Source: Polyangiaceae bacterium
GTDB lineage: Bacteria; Myxococcota_A; Polyangia; Polyangiales; Polyangiaceae
Length of the DNA stretch: 44,568 nt
Direction of reading: 5' to 3'
Assembly: GCA_022842465.1 (NCBI GenBank)
Contig: JALHPN010000052.1
Location: 1 to 44,568, forward strand
Part shown: positions 27,825 to 35,944 of the stretch, in pieces
How positions within the stretch are numbered: the stretch's first letter is position 1
Layout of the letters: every line of letters starts with the position of its first letter
Translations under genes and position numbers: made by a program
The notes under the pieces: generated by a model
Seen by the model: only the letters and a program-made list of their open reading frames with translations
The model's database searches: none
What the model was told of the DNA's origin: nothing

Positions 27825-28199
27825 ATGACGCGTGCCCGTCTCGACCCGTGTGCCTCGTGCAAAGGCTTCGTTCCCTCGCGCGCGACGGTATGCCCGCACT
27901 GCAAGGTTGCGCGGAGCGCGAGGGCCGGGGTCTTCGCGCGGCTGCACCTCTCCGCGCTCGGAGGCGCCGTCGGCGGTGGGGCCCTCGCGGTCACCCTGAT
28001 GGCCTGCTACGGCATGGCGCCGGGCGACTACGACGCCGACGACCCGGACGCGCGGAGCCTCGCGGACGCGCAGGTCGGCGATTCCGCCGCCTCGGATGCC
28101 GGACGCGACGCCGCGAGGGACGCCGATGCCTCGGATGCGCGCACCGACGGCGGGGAGGAGCCCGACGCCGGTGACGCGGAGGCCGACGCTGGCCCCTGA
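27825..28199 (+). CDS. Small CxxC-CxxC/LMACYG protein, copy 1
   Basis: 124 residues from the ATG at 27825, chosen because it aligns with the start of copy 2; an ATG at 27819 is two codons upstream. Cys9-x2-Cys12 (CASCKGFVP) and Cys23-x2-Cys26 (CPHC) form a zinc-ribbon-like N-terminus. A basic segment, then a Gly/Ala-rich hydrophobic stretch (LGGAVGGGALAVTL) ends in MACYG, a lipobox-like site (Cys61). The tail of about 60 residues is Asp/Ala/Gly/Glu-rich and repetitive. It is possibly a membrane-tethered substrate of the divergent radical SAM enzyme. Confidence 0.72.
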   Translation: MTRARLDPCASCKGFVPSRATVCPHCKVARSARAGVFARLHLSALGGAVGGGALAVTLMACYGMAPGDYDADDPDARSLADAQVGDSAASDAGRDAARDADASDARTDGGEEPDAGDAEADAGP

Positions 28200-28220
28200 G
28201 CTCGTGATACGTCTCGATCG

Positions 28221-28526
28221 ATGGCCCGATCGCGACTCGCCTCGTGTTCCTCGTGCAAGGGGTTCGTCCCCGCGTCGGCCGCGCTCTGCCCGAGCTGCAG
28301 GGCCCCGCAGGAGACGAGCGCGCTCGCGCGTCTGCGCCTCGGCGTCCTCGGTGGCGCGCTCGGCGGCGGCGCGCTCGCCTTCACGTTGATGGCTTGCTAC
28401 GGCTGCCCGCCTGGCCAGTGTGGCGGTCCTCCGCGCGAACCTGACAACGGCCTCGGCGACGGCGGCGCGAACGAGACGGCGCCGATCCCGATGCCCGAGC
28501 CTCCCGTCACGAAGGACGGCGGCTGA
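28221..28526 (+). CDS. Small CxxC-CxxC/LMACYG protein, copy 2
   Basis: 101 residues, 21 bases after copy 1. It is clearly paralogous through residue 61: CSSCKGFVP, CPSC, LGGALGGGALAFTLMACYG, with Cys at 9, 12, 23, 26 and 59. The tail differs completely: Cys62 and Cys67 in YGCPPGQCGGPP, then a Pro/Asp/Gly-rich end (PIPMPEPPVTKDGG). A conserved leader-like part with a variable end is typical of precursor families, though a lipoprotein pair is equally compatible. No SD is obvious except weak purines before the ATG. Confidence 0.72.
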   Translation: MARSRLASCSSCKGFVPASAALCPSCRAPQETSALARLRLGVLGGALGGGALAFTLMACYGCPPGQCGGPPREPDNGLGDGGANETAPIPMPEPPVTKDGG

Positions 28527-28527
28527 T

Positions 28528-29190
28528 TCAGCGTCGCGCGTGGCGCGTCGTCGCCGTCCGCTTCGCCTGGCGCGCGCGTTCGGTCGCGAGCACCTCGGAG
28601 AGGCGCTCGCTCCTCTCCTCGAGCCAGGCGTCACCGACGTCCTGACCGGAAGAGAGCCAGCGGAGCTCGTGCTCGCCGAGCGCGACCTCGAGCTCTTCCT
28701 TCGTGGCCGCGCGGACGTCGGCGTAGTGCCCCGACGTCCCGCACGTCCGCGTGCTCCACCGCCAGCTCTCGAGGAGGAGGCCGCCGGGCGCGGCCGGCAA
28801 GGGGACCTCGTCCACGAACGAGCTCATGCCCACCGGCGCCTCGAGCTCGACGCTCGACACGGCGACGAGGCTCGCGGTCGCGGAGGGAAGCTCGAGGAGC
28901 GTCGCGGTCCCGGGCGCCACGGCGCCGACGAACCTCCCGTCGCGGTCGACGAGGACGGTGCTCGCGCTGCCGGAGCACGCGCTCCGCGGGAAGACCACGA
29001 GCAGCACGCGGGTGGACTCCGACCGAGGCGCGGTGCGCGCGAGCTCGAGGTAGCGGCCGTCCTCGGTGTGGACGGTCGGGGCGCGCGCCACCATGCCGGG
29101 CGCGTCGGCCGGTGCGACGCAGCCCGCGATCCCCGACGTCGCGGCGAGCGCGAGCGTGAGCACGATCACGGCGCGTGAGCGAGCGGCCAC
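28528..29190 (-). CDS. Putative lipoprotein
   Basis: 220 residues. Signal peptide with lipobox GIAGC (Cys24). The rest has short beta strands (TVHTEDGRYLELA, TRVLLVVFPRSAC, GRFVGAVAPGTATLLELPSATASLVAVSSVELEAP), two or three Cys (SACSGS, TRTCGTSGHY) and a long charged helix at the end (EERSERLSEVLATERARQAKR). No family recognised. It is 15 bases downstream of the M28 peptidase gene on the same strand, so probably co-transcribed. It converges on the copy 2 gene, with stops 1 base apart. Confidence 0.68.
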   Translation of the reverse strand: MAARSRAVIVLTLALAATSGIAGCVAPADAPGMVARAPTVHTEDGRYLELARTAPRSESTRVLLVVFPRSACSGSASTVLVDRDGRFVGAVAPGTATLLELPSATASLVAVSSVELEAPVGMSSFVDEVPLPAAPGGLLLESWRWSTRTCGTSGHYADVRAATKEELEVALGEHELRWLSSGQDVGDAWLEERSERLSEVLATERARQAKRTATTRHARR

Positions 29191-29205
29191 GCGTCCGATC
29201 GTAGC

Positions 29206-31419
29206 TCACCAGCGGATCGTGGTCGCGCGGATCGTGACGTCGCCGTCCTGCGTCGTGACGGCGCGCACCGGCCGCGCACGCGCGATCGCGCTCGCGCGAG
29301 GGCTCGCGTCCACGCCCGCGGTGCGATCGAGGACCCGCGTGAGCGTGGGGGCGAATCGCGTCGGCATGGACATCGTGACGCCTTCGGCGGGGACGCCGTG
29401 GAGGACGACGAGGCCGCGGACCGGCCGCACGTGCTGTCGCCCGACCGCGAGCGACACCTCGTCGCTCGCGAGCTCAAGGATCACCACCTGCGCGCCGCGC
29501 GGCGATCGGACGTGGAGCCGCGTCTCACCGCCTTCGGCGCCGAGCACCGTGACCGCGGGCGGCGGCAGCGCGAGCGTCGGCGATTCCCGTGCGGGCACGG
29601 CGAGGCCGCCGGTGAGCGGCGACATCGTGCGTCCGGCCGGTCCCGCCACCGCGACCATCTCCGGCGGAGCGTCGCCCCACGGCATCGGGCCCCACGAGGG
29701 CGTCGTCATCACCCACGACGGGCCGTCGTCGTCCTGGCGCACGACCACGTTCACGCGCTGGGGCACCTCCGCCGAGAACGGAGGGACGAGCACGGCGGCG
29801 ATCGTGCCGACGAGGAGCAGCGCAGCCGCGAGGACCGTCGCGACGACCCGTGGTCGCGGCGTCGGCGGATCGAGCAACGAAGCGAGGGGGAGCACGACGA
29901 GCGCGACGGGCAGCGCGAGGACGGGCGGGGCCAGCGTCCCGAGCACGAGATAGAGGGGCCAGACGAGCGGCAGCCAGAGGAGCGCCATCGACACCGTCGT
30001 CGCCGCGCCGGCGAGCTCGTGACGACGCCCGAGCGCGAACGCTCCTGCGACGAGCGCCGGTACGACGAAGAGGTGGCTCGCGCCCGGCGCGATCCCCGCG
30101 ACGGCGACGCCGAGCGACGCGAGGAGGAGCGACACGCCGGCGAGACGATCGGGCGCCGTCACGCGCGCGCCGGCGACGCAGAGGACGAGGAGCACGGATC
30201 CCCCCGCCGCGAGCTGCACCGTCGCGAGGAGCGGGGTCGGATGCGCGATCCACGGCGCGGGCAACGCGCCCAAGAGGCGGAGGAGCGCGCCGATCGCGGC
30301 CGGCGCCGCGAGACCGACGAGGAGCGCGCCGAGCGACAGGAGCGCCGCCTTCGCGATCGCGAGCGAGAGGGCTCGCCGTCTCGCGGCGAGCTGGAGGAGG
30401 AGCGCGGACACGGCGAGCGGGAGCGTCCAGCTCGCCGGCCACGAGACGATCCCGAGCCCGAGGACGTCGAACCAGACCGCATCGGCGCCGCGCGGGGGAG
30501 GGGAGGCGTTGCTCCCGAAGGCGCGCGCCATCGCGAGCGCCTGCTCGCCGCCGTGCTGGAGCGTGCCGACGTCGACCTCCCCGACCACGTCGCGCGCGGT
30601 GTGGTAGCGCGCGACGCCCGCGATGTTCCCGAAGTTCACGCCCCGAGCCCGCCCGCGGAACACGGAGAAGTCCGTGTCGTTCGGCATCCGCCGGTACACC
30701 TCGGCGAAGAGCGACGACGTCACGGGCCGCCGGAAGCTCTTGGCGGCCGCGTCCACGATCGCCTGCGTGCCGGCGAGGCCGCCCTCCACCTCGAAGAGCA
30801 TGCTGGGGCCGCTCGGCCCTCGGGCGTCGACGTTGACGACGGCGTCGATCTCCTTCGCCATCGGGTGGTCCGTGGCGAAGGCGAGCGCGCCGAGGAGGCC
30901 GGCCTCCTCCCCGTCGGAGAGCAGCACGACGACGGGGCGCGCGAGCGGGGCGCTCGCGCCGAGCGCGCGCGCGACCTCGAGGAGCGTCGATGCGCCGATG
31001 CCGTCGTCCCCCGCTCCCGGGCCCGCCGCGACGGAGTCGAGATGGGCGACGAGGAGGAGCGCGCCCGCGTCTCGGCTCGTGCCGTCGCGTCGCGCGACGA
31101 CGTTCGTCACGAAGCCGCAGATCCCGCGTCCGTTGCAGGCCGAGCCCGCCCACGCCTCTGCGCGGAAGCCCGACGCGGTGAGATCCTCGATCGCGACCGC
31201 GCGCGCCCGCGCGAGCGCCGCGGAGCCCGTGGTCCTCGGCGCAGCGTCGCCCACGAGCGCGACCAGACGCGCGTACGCGCGCGCCCCGCTGAACGTGCCT
31301 TCGGGCGCGCTCGCGGGGAGCGGGGCGGGCGGGGACCAGCGGACGAGGCCGGCGACCGCGAGGCCCACGACGAGCACCAGCGTCACCGCGAGGGCACGCA
31401 CGCGCATCGTCCCGCCCAT
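29206..31419 (-). CDS. M28 family metallopeptidase with multi-pass membrane C-terminus
   Basis: 737 residues from the ATG at 31419 (an ATG at 31407 is the alternative). One N-terminal transmembrane helix is followed by the M28 aminopeptidase-like domain (about 30-300). Di-zinc motifs are visible: VAHLDSVAAGPGAGDDGIGA, LSDGEEAGLLGALAF, VVNVDARG and ARYHTARDVVGE. Residues about 320-590 contain roughly eight hydrophobic helices, and a beta-rich C-terminal domain follows. This resembles the eukaryotic ER metallopeptidase layout and bacterial counterparts. The catalytic domain should face the periplasm. Substrate unknown. Confidence 0.88.
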   Translation of the reverse strand: MGGTMRVRALAVTLVLVVGLAVAGLVRWSPPAPLPASAPEGTFSGARAYARLVALVGDAAPRTTGSAALARARAVAIEDLTASGFRAEAWAGSACNGRGICGFVTNVVARRDGTSRDAGALLLVAHLDSVAAGPGAGDDGIGASTLLEVARALGASAPLARPVVVLLSDGEEAGLLGALAFATDHPMAKEIDAVVNVDARGPSGPSMLFEVEGGLAGTQAIVDAAAKSFRRPVTSSLFAEVYRRMPNDTDFSVFRGRARGVNFGNIAGVARYHTARDVVGEVDVGTLQHGGEQALAMARAFGSNASPPPRGADAVWFDVLGLGIVSWPASWTLPLAVSALLLQLAARRRALSLAIAKAALLSLGALLVGLAAPAAIGALLRLLGALPAPWIAHPTPLLATVQLAAGGSVLLVLCVAGARVTAPDRLAGVSLLLASLGVAVAGIAPGASHLFVVPALVAGAFALGRRHELAGAATTVSMALLWLPLVWPLYLVLGTLAPPVLALPVALVVLPLASLLDPPTPRPRVVATVLAAALLLVGTIAAVLVPPFSAEVPQRVNVVVRQDDDGPSWVMTTPSWGPMPWGDAPPEMVAVAGPAGRTMSPLTGGLAVPARESPTLALPPPAVTVLGAEGGETRLHVRSPRGAQVVILELASDEVSLAVGRQHVRPVRGLVVLHGVPAEGVTMSMPTRFAPTLTRVLDRTAGVDASPRASAIARARPVRAVTTQDGDVTIRATTIRW

Positions 31420-31631
31420 CGCGCCCCGAGGAGAGCATGGCTCCTTCTCGAATTGTGAAGCGTTCCCGTTGGTTCCGTCTCCACCCCAGCGAGGTCCGGT
31501 GGATCCCACGTTCCTCGGATCATCCCCCGCGGTGTCCAGTCGGCGGGGTGTCGAGTCCGCAACTCGCTGACTTCCCTGACGACGTGGGAATCCCGCCTCG
31601 CGGCACACGAGGTGCTGAGAAGGCCTACATC

Positions 31632-33878
31632 ATGCGCTCTCTCGTCCTCCCCCTCCTCCTCGCCCTCGCTCCCTCTGCATTCGTCGGCTGCGCCCCGGCG
31701 GAGGAGGACGGTGCCGACGAGGGATCGGCCGCGGTCAGCAGCGCGGACGTGAAGGACATCGGGCACGCGATGGACGGCGTCACGAACGCCGCCGTGCTCG
31801 CCAAGAACGAGGACGCGCTCGCCGCGAAGCTCGCGGTGGTCGACGGCGCCAAGAGCGGCGACACCCTCGACGTCAGCTACTACATCTTCTCCGACGACGA
31901 GAGCAGCGCGCTCTACGCCACGCGCCTCGTCGAGGCCGCGAAGCGCGGCGTGAAGGTCCGGATCCTGCTCGACTACCTCACGAACCTCACGCGCTACCAC
32001 TTCTTCAAGGCGATGCAGGACGCGGCGGGCGGCGCCTCGAAGATGGAGCTCCGCTTCTACAACAAGCCGAACGACAACATCACGTCCGACGTCCGCTACC
32101 TCGTCACGCCCTGCACGATCGCGGACAAGCCGATCACGGACCCGGCGTGCACCGCCGACCGCCGCGCGAAGTCGACCTCGCCCGAATCGGAGGCCAACGC
32201 GCGCCTCTTCCTGACGGGCCTCTACAGCAAGAACGCCGCGGCGCTCCAGATCGCGATGGGCGCCGTCATCCAGCAGTACCAGGCCGCGGCGACCGCCGGC
32301 GGCGAGTCGAAGCCCGAGGACCGCGCGAAGGCGCTCGAAGCCTTCAAGCTCGTGTTCGACGCGAAGGTGAAGGGCGACGTCAGCGCCATGCTCCTCGTCT
32401 TCCTCGCCGGCGACAAGCTCGCGCCGATCCACAACGTCTGGTCCGCGCTCATCCCGGAGGCGGGCACCGTCCACAAGCGCGACTGGCAGCACCTCACCGA
32501 CTTCACGCACCAGAAGATCACGCTCGCCACGCACGGCGACGGCACCGCGGACATGGTCACCGGCGGCCGCAACGTCGAGAACTCCTACCACCTCTCGGAG
32601 CTCCCCACGGAGCGCGAGGGCGCGTGGAAGAAGAAGTACGTCTTCATGGATATGGACTCGAAGGTCACCTTCCGGAACGGCGCGAAGGTCAAGTCGCGCT
32701 TCGAGACGGTCTGGGGCTTCGACGACATGGTCGCGAAGATGAACGGCGAGGTCGAGAAGCTCACGCCGGTCGACCTCCAGATCCCCGTCCTCGAGAACGG
32801 CCGCCCGACCGGCGCCACCGTCCCGGTCCTCAAGGCCTACACGTACGCCGAGATCGAGGCGGCCGCCGCGCGCTTCACGAAGGAGTACGCGAGCTACGAC
32901 GGCAAGGGCACCCTCGCCATCAAGCACCGGGGCAAGGCGCTCGACCTCGCGGACAGCCAGTTCCCGCAGTTCGACATCAGCGACGCGAACGCGAAGTTCT
33001 ACTACTTCGACAACGTCCACAACCCGAACGGGTCGCGCGTCTTCGGCACCGACATGGCGTTCGGGGCGGAGAAGTCGGCCGGCAAGCAGATCCAGGAGCT
33101 CTGGTTCCGCGCGGTCGCGACGGCGTGCGCGAAGGGCGACGGCGACAAGCGCCCCGGCCAGAAGGTCGAGATCGTCTTCCACAACGCGTACCTGATGCTC
33201 CCGGGCCGGCTCCAGCACCAGCTCTTCGACCGCACGAACCTCTACGGACGGGGCACGCGCTTCGAGTGCGAGAACGGCGTCTCGCAGGTGAAGATCATCA
33301 CCAACTCGCGGGAGAGCACCGACCTCAACGTCGTGAACGTCTACAACGAGCCGTGGATGAAGCCGACGCTCGAGGCCGACCGCGAGCACGAGGGCGGCAA
33401 CCGCTTCATCCAGTATCGCGAGTACAACACGAACAAGATCAGCACGCGAAACCCGATCTCCCGCTCGCTCCACGCGAAGGTCATGATCTTCGGCAACGAC
33501 ATCTACATCGGCTCGGCGAACGCGGACGGCCGCAGCCAGTTCATGGACACGAACAACGGCATCCTCGTCACGAACGCGCCGAAGCTCGTGCAGGCGTACA
33601 AGACCTGGCTCTCCGAGACGGTCGAGAAGGACTTCCTCGACCCGAACGAGGACCCGCGCGGCCTCCGCACGAAGCCGGCCGAGCAGGTGGCGAAGGAGAA
33701 CGCGGACTTCATGGCCGCCGGCCTGAAGGCGCGGGAGCAGAGCGAGCTCGTCATCACGATGGCGCACAAGCGCATCACGGCCGACACGCTGGACATCTAC
33801 GGCAAGGCGAAGACCTGCGTGCCCGCGTACGACAAGGCCTGCATCACGAGCATGGACCAGGTGCTCCAGGTCTTCTGA
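31632..33878 (+). CDS. Phospholipase D-like lipoprotein
   Basis: 748 residues. Signal peptide with lipobox FVGC (Cys20). Two HxK motifs typical of the phospholipase D superfamily are seen: His293-Lys295 (THQKITLATHGDG, followed by GGRNVENSY) and His614-Lys616 (LHAKVMIFGND, followed by IYIGSANADGRS). The usual Asp four residues after Lys is Thr in motif 1 and Gly in motif 2. An N-terminal PLD-like strand (TLDVSYYIFSDDESSALYATRLVEAAKRGVKVRILLDY) matches the family. The middle (about 160-280) is an extra helical insertion. Surface or periplasmic; substrate unknown. Confidence 0.87.
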   Translation: MRSLVLPLLLALAPSAFVGCAPAEEDGADEGSAAVSSADVKDIGHAMDGVTNAAVLAKNEDALAAKLAVVDGAKSGDTLDVSYYIFSDDESSALYATRLVEAAKRGVKVRILLDYLTNLTRYHFFKAMQDAAGGASKMELRFYNKPNDNITSDVRYLVTPCTIADKPITDPACTADRRAKSTSPESEANARLFLTGLYSKNAAALQIAMGAVIQQYQAAATAGGESKPEDRAKALEAFKLVFDAKVKGDVSAMLLVFLAGDKLAPIHNVWSALIPEAGTVHKRDWQHLTDFTHQKITLATHGDGTADMVTGGRNVENSYHLSELPTEREGAWKKKYVFMDMDSKVTFRNGAKVKSRFETVWGFDDMVAKMNGEVEKLTPVDLQIPVLENGRPTGATVPVLKAYTYAEIEAAAARFTKEYASYDGKGTLAIKHRGKALDLADSQFPQFDISDANAKFYYFDNVHNPNGSRVFGTDMAFGAEKSAGKQIQELWFRAVATACAKGDGDKRPGQKVEIVFHNAYLMLPGRLQHQLFDRTNLYGRGTRFECENGVSQVKIITNSRESTDLNVVNVYNEPWMKPTLEADREHEGGNRFIQYREYNTNKISTRNPISRSLHAKVMIFGNDIYIGSANADGRSQFMDTNNGILVTNAPKLVQAYKTWLSETVEKDFLDPNEDPRGLRTKPAEQVAKENADFMAAGLKAREQSELVITMAHKRITADTLDIYGKAKTCVPAYDKACITSMDQVLQVF

Positions 33879-33897
33879 GCCTCCCCCCGCTCGACCC

Positions 33898-33941
33898 GAA
33901 GCGCGCAGTCCCCTCCCGGGGGCGGCGCGCTTCGCGGTTTT
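33898..33941 (+). terminator. Intrinsic-type terminator after the PLD-like gene
   Basis: Perfect 9-base arms GAAGCGCGC (33898-33906) and GCGCGCTTC (33925-33933), with further CCCC/GGGG pairing in the loop, followed by GCGGTTTT. It ends 31 bases before hemE and separates the PLD gene from the haem operon. Confidence 0.7.
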
Positions 33942-33972
33942 GGCGGGCGGAAGGGGTGCTAGTCTGCGGCCG

Positions 33973-34998
33973 ATGATCGAGAACGACCGCTTCCTCCGCG
34001 CCTGCCGCCGCGAGCCCGTCGACTACACGCCGGTGTGGATGATGCGTCAGGCGGGCCGCTACATGGCCGAGTATCGCGCGCTCCGCGAGAAGCACACGCT
34101 GATCGAGCTCTGCAAGACACCCGAGCTCGCCTTGCAGGTCACGCTGCAACCGCTGCGCCTCGGGATGGACGCGGCGATCCTCTTCGCCGACATCCTGCTC
34201 CCCCTCGAGCCGATGGGCGCACCCTTCGAGTTCGCGAAGGGGGAGGGGCCGGTCATCCACAAGCCCGTGCGCTCGAAGGCGGATGTCGACGCGCTCCGCG
34301 TGATCGAGCCGCACGAGGGCCTCGGCTATGTCCTCGAGGCCATCAAGCTCATCAAGAAGGAGATCAAGATCCCGCTCATCGGCTTCGCCGGGGCGCCCTT
34401 CACGCTCGCGAGCTACCTCGTCGAGGGCGGCAAGAGCAAGGCGTTCGAGACGACGAAGAAGATGATGTACGGCGAGCCCGAGGTCTGGAGCACCCTCATG
34501 GGGAAGCTCGCCGAGGTCGTGCGCCGCTACCTCCACGCGCAGATCGACGCCGGCGCCGACGCCGTCCAGCTCTTCGACTCGTGGGTCGGCAACCTCGACG
34601 TGGACGACTACCGCGAGTTCGTGCAGCCGCACGTCTCGGGCATCCTGAAGGACATCGAGAAGCGCGGCGTCCCGGTCATCCACTTCGGCACGTCGACCCA
34701 TCACCTCCTCGAGGTGCAGCGCGAGGCGGGCGGGACCGTCCTCGGGCTCGACTGGCGCACCCCGATCGAGGAGGGCTGGAAGCGGGTCGGCCACGACCGC
34801 GCGATCCAGGGCAACCTCGATCCGACCGTCCTCTTCGCGCCGCGCGAGGTCGCCGTGAAGCACGCGAAGCGCGTCCTCGACGCGGCCGGGAACCGCCCCG
34901 GCCACATCTTCAACCTCGGGCACGGGATCCTGCCCGGCACGCCCGTGGAGACCGTCCAGGCGGTCGTCGAGGCCGTCCACGAGCACTCGAGGCGGTGA
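33973..34998 (+). CDS. hemE: Uroporphyrinogen decarboxylase
   Basis: 341 residues, normal length. It removes four carboxyls from uroporphyrinogen III to give coproporphyrinogen III. Signatures: PVWMMRQAGRYMAEYR, AILFADILLPLEPMG, IGFAGAPFTLASYLVEGG, QLFDSWVGNL and the C-terminal FNLGHGILPGTPVE. The ATG at 33973 follows a TAGTCT (33960-33965) by 7 bases with no clear Shine-Dalgarno. First gene of the hemE-hemH-hemY operon; its stop overlaps hemH (GTGA). Confidence 0.97.
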   Translation: MIENDRFLRACRREPVDYTPVWMMRQAGRYMAEYRALREKHTLIELCKTPELALQVTLQPLRLGMDAAILFADILLPLEPMGAPFEFAKGEGPVIHKPVRSKADVDALRVIEPHEGLGYVLEAIKLIKKEIKIPLIGFAGAPFTLASYLVEGGKSKAFETTKKMMYGEPEVWSTLMGKLAEVVRRYLHAQIDAGADAVQLFDSWVGNLDVDDYREFVQPHVSGILKDIEKRGVPVIHFGTSTHHLLEVQREAGGTVLGLDWRTPIEEGWKRVGHDRAIQGNLDPTVLFAPREVAVKHAKRVLDAAGNRPGHIFNLGHGILPGTPVETVQAVVEAVHEHSRR

Positions 34999-35942
34999 CG
35001 GCGTTGGGCAAGGCCGGAGTCGTCCTCGTCGCGCACGGGACCGTCGACACGCTCGACGATCTGCCGGAGTTTCTCACGAACATCCGGCGTGGCCACGCGC
35101 CGTCGGAGGAGCTCTTGCACGAGGTCCGACGGCGCTACGAGGCCATCGGCGGCCAGTCGCCCCTGAACGCGATCAACCGCGAGCTCGCGGCGAAGCTCGG
35201 TGCGCGCCTCGGCCTCCCCTCGCGGACCGCGAACCGCCTCTGTCGTCCGTACCCGAAGACGGCCCTCGAGGAGCTCGCGGCGGAGGGCGTCACCGACGTC
35301 GTCGTCCTCCCGCTCGCCCAGCACTCCGCGACGATCTACGGCGAAGCGGTGGCGGCCGCGGCGAAGGAGGTCCCGACCATCCGCCGCGTGGTCGCGGCGG
35401 CGAACTGGGGCCGCACCCCGAAGCTGACGGAGGCGTTCGCCGCGTCGATCCTCGAGGCGCTCGGGCCGCTCCCTGCGGGCGCGGCGGTCGAGGTGATCCT
35501 CACGGCGCACAGCCTCCCGGTCGCGGTCGTCCAGGCGGGCGACCCGTACGAGACGGAGGTGCGCGCGAGCGCGGCGGACGTCATGGAGCGCGTCGCCGCG
35601 CGTGCGGACGGGCGCGTGCGCCACCACGCGGTGGCCTTCCAGAGCCAGGGCATGTCGTCGGGCCCCGGCGGTCGGCCGGTCCAGTGGCTCGGTCCCGACC
35701 TCCGCGCCGCGCTCGAGGAGGCGAAGGCCCGCTCTGCCAGCCACGTCGTCGTCGCGCCGATCGGGTTTCTGGCCGATCACGTCGAGATCCTCTATGACCT
35801 CGACATCGAAGCGCGAGGGTGGGCAGAGGACCTCGGGCTCGCGTTCTCCCGGACGGCTTCCTTGAATGCACGAGACGCGATGGTCGAGACCCTCGCCACG
35901 GTAGCCGAGCCACTCCTCGCCCGCGCCTCGGACGCAGGGTAG
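34995..35942 (+). CDS. hemH: Ferrochelatase
   Basis: 315 residues from a GTG that overlaps the hemE stop. It inserts Fe2+ into protoporphyrin IX. Family marks: VVLVAHGTVDTLDDLPEFLTNIRRGH, RRRYEAIGGQSPLN, VVLPLAQHSATIYG, His172 in TAHSLPV and Glu264 in DHVEILYDLD. These two residues are the expected metal-insertion pair. The N-terminal start reads AHGT where many family members have NxGTP, a common variant. The stop is 2 bases before hemY. Confidence 0.96.
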   Translation: MTALGKAGVVLVAHGTVDTLDDLPEFLTNIRRGHAPSEELLHEVRRRYEAIGGQSPLNAINRELAAKLGARLGLPSRTANRLCRPYPKTALEELAAEGVTDVVVLPLAQHSATIYGEAVAAAAKEVPTIRRVVAAANWGRTPKLTEAFAASILEALGPLPAGAAVEVILTAHSLPVAVVQAGDPYETEVRASAADVMERVAARADGRVRHHAVAFQSQGMSSGPGGRPVQWLGPDLRAALEEAKARSASHVVVAPIGFLADHVEILYDLDIEARGWAEDLGLAFSRTASLNARDAMVETLATVAEPLLARASDAG

Positions 35943-35944
35943 GC

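Noticed and set aside
31420..31631. Second promoter-like motif set in the divergent gap of the M28 and PLD genes
   Set aside because: An ACAATT on the minus strand is 40 or more bases away from the M28 start and nothing well-spaced supports the PLD side; I could not call a promoter.
31383..33767. A 794-residue antisense frame across the PLD-like gene
   Set aside because: Low-complexity Arg/Val/Asp composition typical of the reverse frame of GC-rich coding DNA; PLD motifs lie on the plus strand.
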